A stretch of 13,159 nt of DNA, from contig DDVH01000054.1 in assembly GCA_002345215.1 (NCBI GenBank), positions 1 through 13,159 on the forward strand, written 5' to 3'. The notes under the pieces were generated by a model that worked only from the letters and a program-made list of their open reading frames with translations, was not told where the DNA came from and ran no database searches. Below, one piece after another: positions 12,435-13,159 of this stretch. Position 1 is the first letter of the stretch. Each line of letters begins with the position of its first letter. A program made the position numbers and the translations under genes. The stretch comes from Anaerolineales bacterium UBA2317. GTDB lineage: Bacteria > Chloroflexota > Anaerolineae > Anaerolineales > Villigracilaceae.

Positions 12435-13159
12435 TTGGCCTTCAACCCTATAAATTGGCTGTTAGGCCTTTTTTCTTTAGACATTGCCGTAGATCTAGGC
12501 ACTGCCAATACATTGGTACATGTGCGTGGTAAGGGGATTGTTATTAACGAACCTTCTTGGGTCACGGTTGATAAAAAACAACGTCAGCCACTTGCCATTG
12601 GACTCGAAGCCAAAGAAATGGTTGGGCGCACACCTGCCAATGTAGTTGTTGTTCGTCCAATTCGTGATGGTGTGATTGCTGAATTTGATGTGACCCGCGT
12701 GATGTTGGAATATTTCATCGGCAAAGTTCATGAACAAAGTGTTGTGCCGTTGCCACGCCCGCGTGTGATTATTGGTCTGCCCACTGGTGTTACCGAAGTT
12801 GAAAAGCGCGCTGTGTATGATGCTGTGATGGCATCGGGAGCACGTCAAGCCATGTTAATTGAAGAACCTATCGCCGCCGCGCTTGGGGCAGGGTTGCCCA
12901 TTGCAGAAATTCGCGGCTCTATGGTGGTGGATATTGGCGGTGGCACAACTGAAGTGGCAGTTATGTCTATGAGTGGTGTGGTTGCCTCACGCTCGTTAAG
13001 AGTCGCTGGTGATGAATTAGACCAAGATATTGTGCAATACTTAAGAAATAAATACAACTTGTTAGTGGGGCAGGGTGTAGCTGAACAAATCAAATGGCAA
13101 ATTGGTTCAGCCTATCCATTGCAACCTGAAAAAACTATGGAAGTGCGCGGAAGAAACTT
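12435..13159 (+). CDS. mreB: Rod-shape-determining protein MreB (3' part outside window)
   Basis: The window holds the first 241 codons of about 330-350 expected. MreB is the bacterial actin that polymerises under the membrane and directs lateral cell-wall synthesis. The frame starts with TTG, 6 bases after AGGAG (12424-12428), and reads AFNPINWLLGLFSLDIAVD. The phosphate-1 motif D20-L-G-T-A-N-T, the segment LVHVRGKGIVINEPSWV, IGLPTGVTEVEKRA, LIEEPIAAALGAGLP, and phosphate-2 D166-I-G-G-G-T-T-E-V follow in the usual order. The last readable residues are KTMEVRGRN. The amphipathic N-terminal extension (about residues 2-14) fits membrane attachment. The gene is divergent from udk. Open frames on the opposite strand here are shadows of it. 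Confidence 0.95.
   Translation, partial: MAFNPINWLLGLFSLDIAVDLGTANTLVHVRGKGIVINEPSWVTVDKKQRQPLAIGLEAKEMVGRTPANVVVVRPIRDGVIAEFDVTRVMLEYFIGKVHEQSVVPLPRPRVIIGLPTGVTEVEKRAVYDAVMASGARQAMLIEEPIAAALGAGLPIAEIRGSMVVDIGGGTTEVAVMSMSGVVASRSLRVAGDELDQDIVQYLRNKYNLLVGQGVAEQIKWQIGSAYPLQPEKTMEVRGRN

Noticed and set aside
12465..12477. GGCCTTTTTTC resembling an intrinsic terminator tail
   Set aside because: It lies in the first codons of mreB and has only a 4-base upstream complement, so no stable stem forms.
12495..13093. Two minus-strand open frames opposite mreB
   Set aside because: The plus strand encodes an uninterrupted, strongly conserved MreB here; these are shadows with no recognisable domain.

Overview
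This is a compact bacterial chromosomal segment with 15 recognisable protein genes, one of them (mreB) cut by the right edge. There are no RNA genes, CRISPR arrays or insertion sequences, and no gene-free stretch longer than about 160 bases. GC is moderate to low. The gene repertoire (mreB with a TTG start, a DUF348-G5 lipoprotein, a GT-C membrane protein with the NPKD motif, scpB, a cyclophilin and a carnosinase-like M20 peptidase) suggests a Chloroflexota bacterium, most likely class Anaerolineae. That assignment is inference from gene content, not a computed placement.

Layout. (1) 30-6137, minus strand: a dense leftward cluster. It starts with two predicted lipoproteins (a small one, then a DUF348-G5-beta-propeller protein). 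An UDP-glucuronate decarboxylase-like epimerase, a GtrA-family membrane protein and a small beta-flower-like protein follow, joined by 4-base ATGA overlaps. A hotdog acyl-CoA thioesterase and a GT-C-type membrane glycosyltransferase close the cluster. The theme is the cell envelope and surface polysaccharide. (2) 6181-7711, plus strand: scpB and rluB, the common chromosome-partition/ribosome-modification pair, here without scpA next to scpB. (3) 7752-8783, minus: a lone AT-rich SIR2-like (DUF4917) gene that looks like an acquired accessory gene. (4) 8973-12316, minus: udk, cyclophilin, a VTT/DedA membrane protein and an M20 metallopeptidase. (5) 12435-end, plus: mreB, divergent from udk across a 118-base region with two good -10 elements.

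The most unusual structure is not a gene. Nearly every gene junction from 6750 rightward to the udk stop carries a degenerate tandem array of 7-base units. The arrays keep strict 7-base register (14 units at 6753-6850) and abut or overlap stop codons. Two of them reverse orientation in the middle to make long palindromes, and one runs into the N-terminal coding region of the VTT protein. A 24-base stretch is identical at 6829-6852 and 11667-11690. The left cluster lacks these arrays. They resemble the heptanucleotide short tandem repeats (STRR) known from cyanobacteria. The SIR2-like gene sits between two such arrays and next to three consecutive hairpins.
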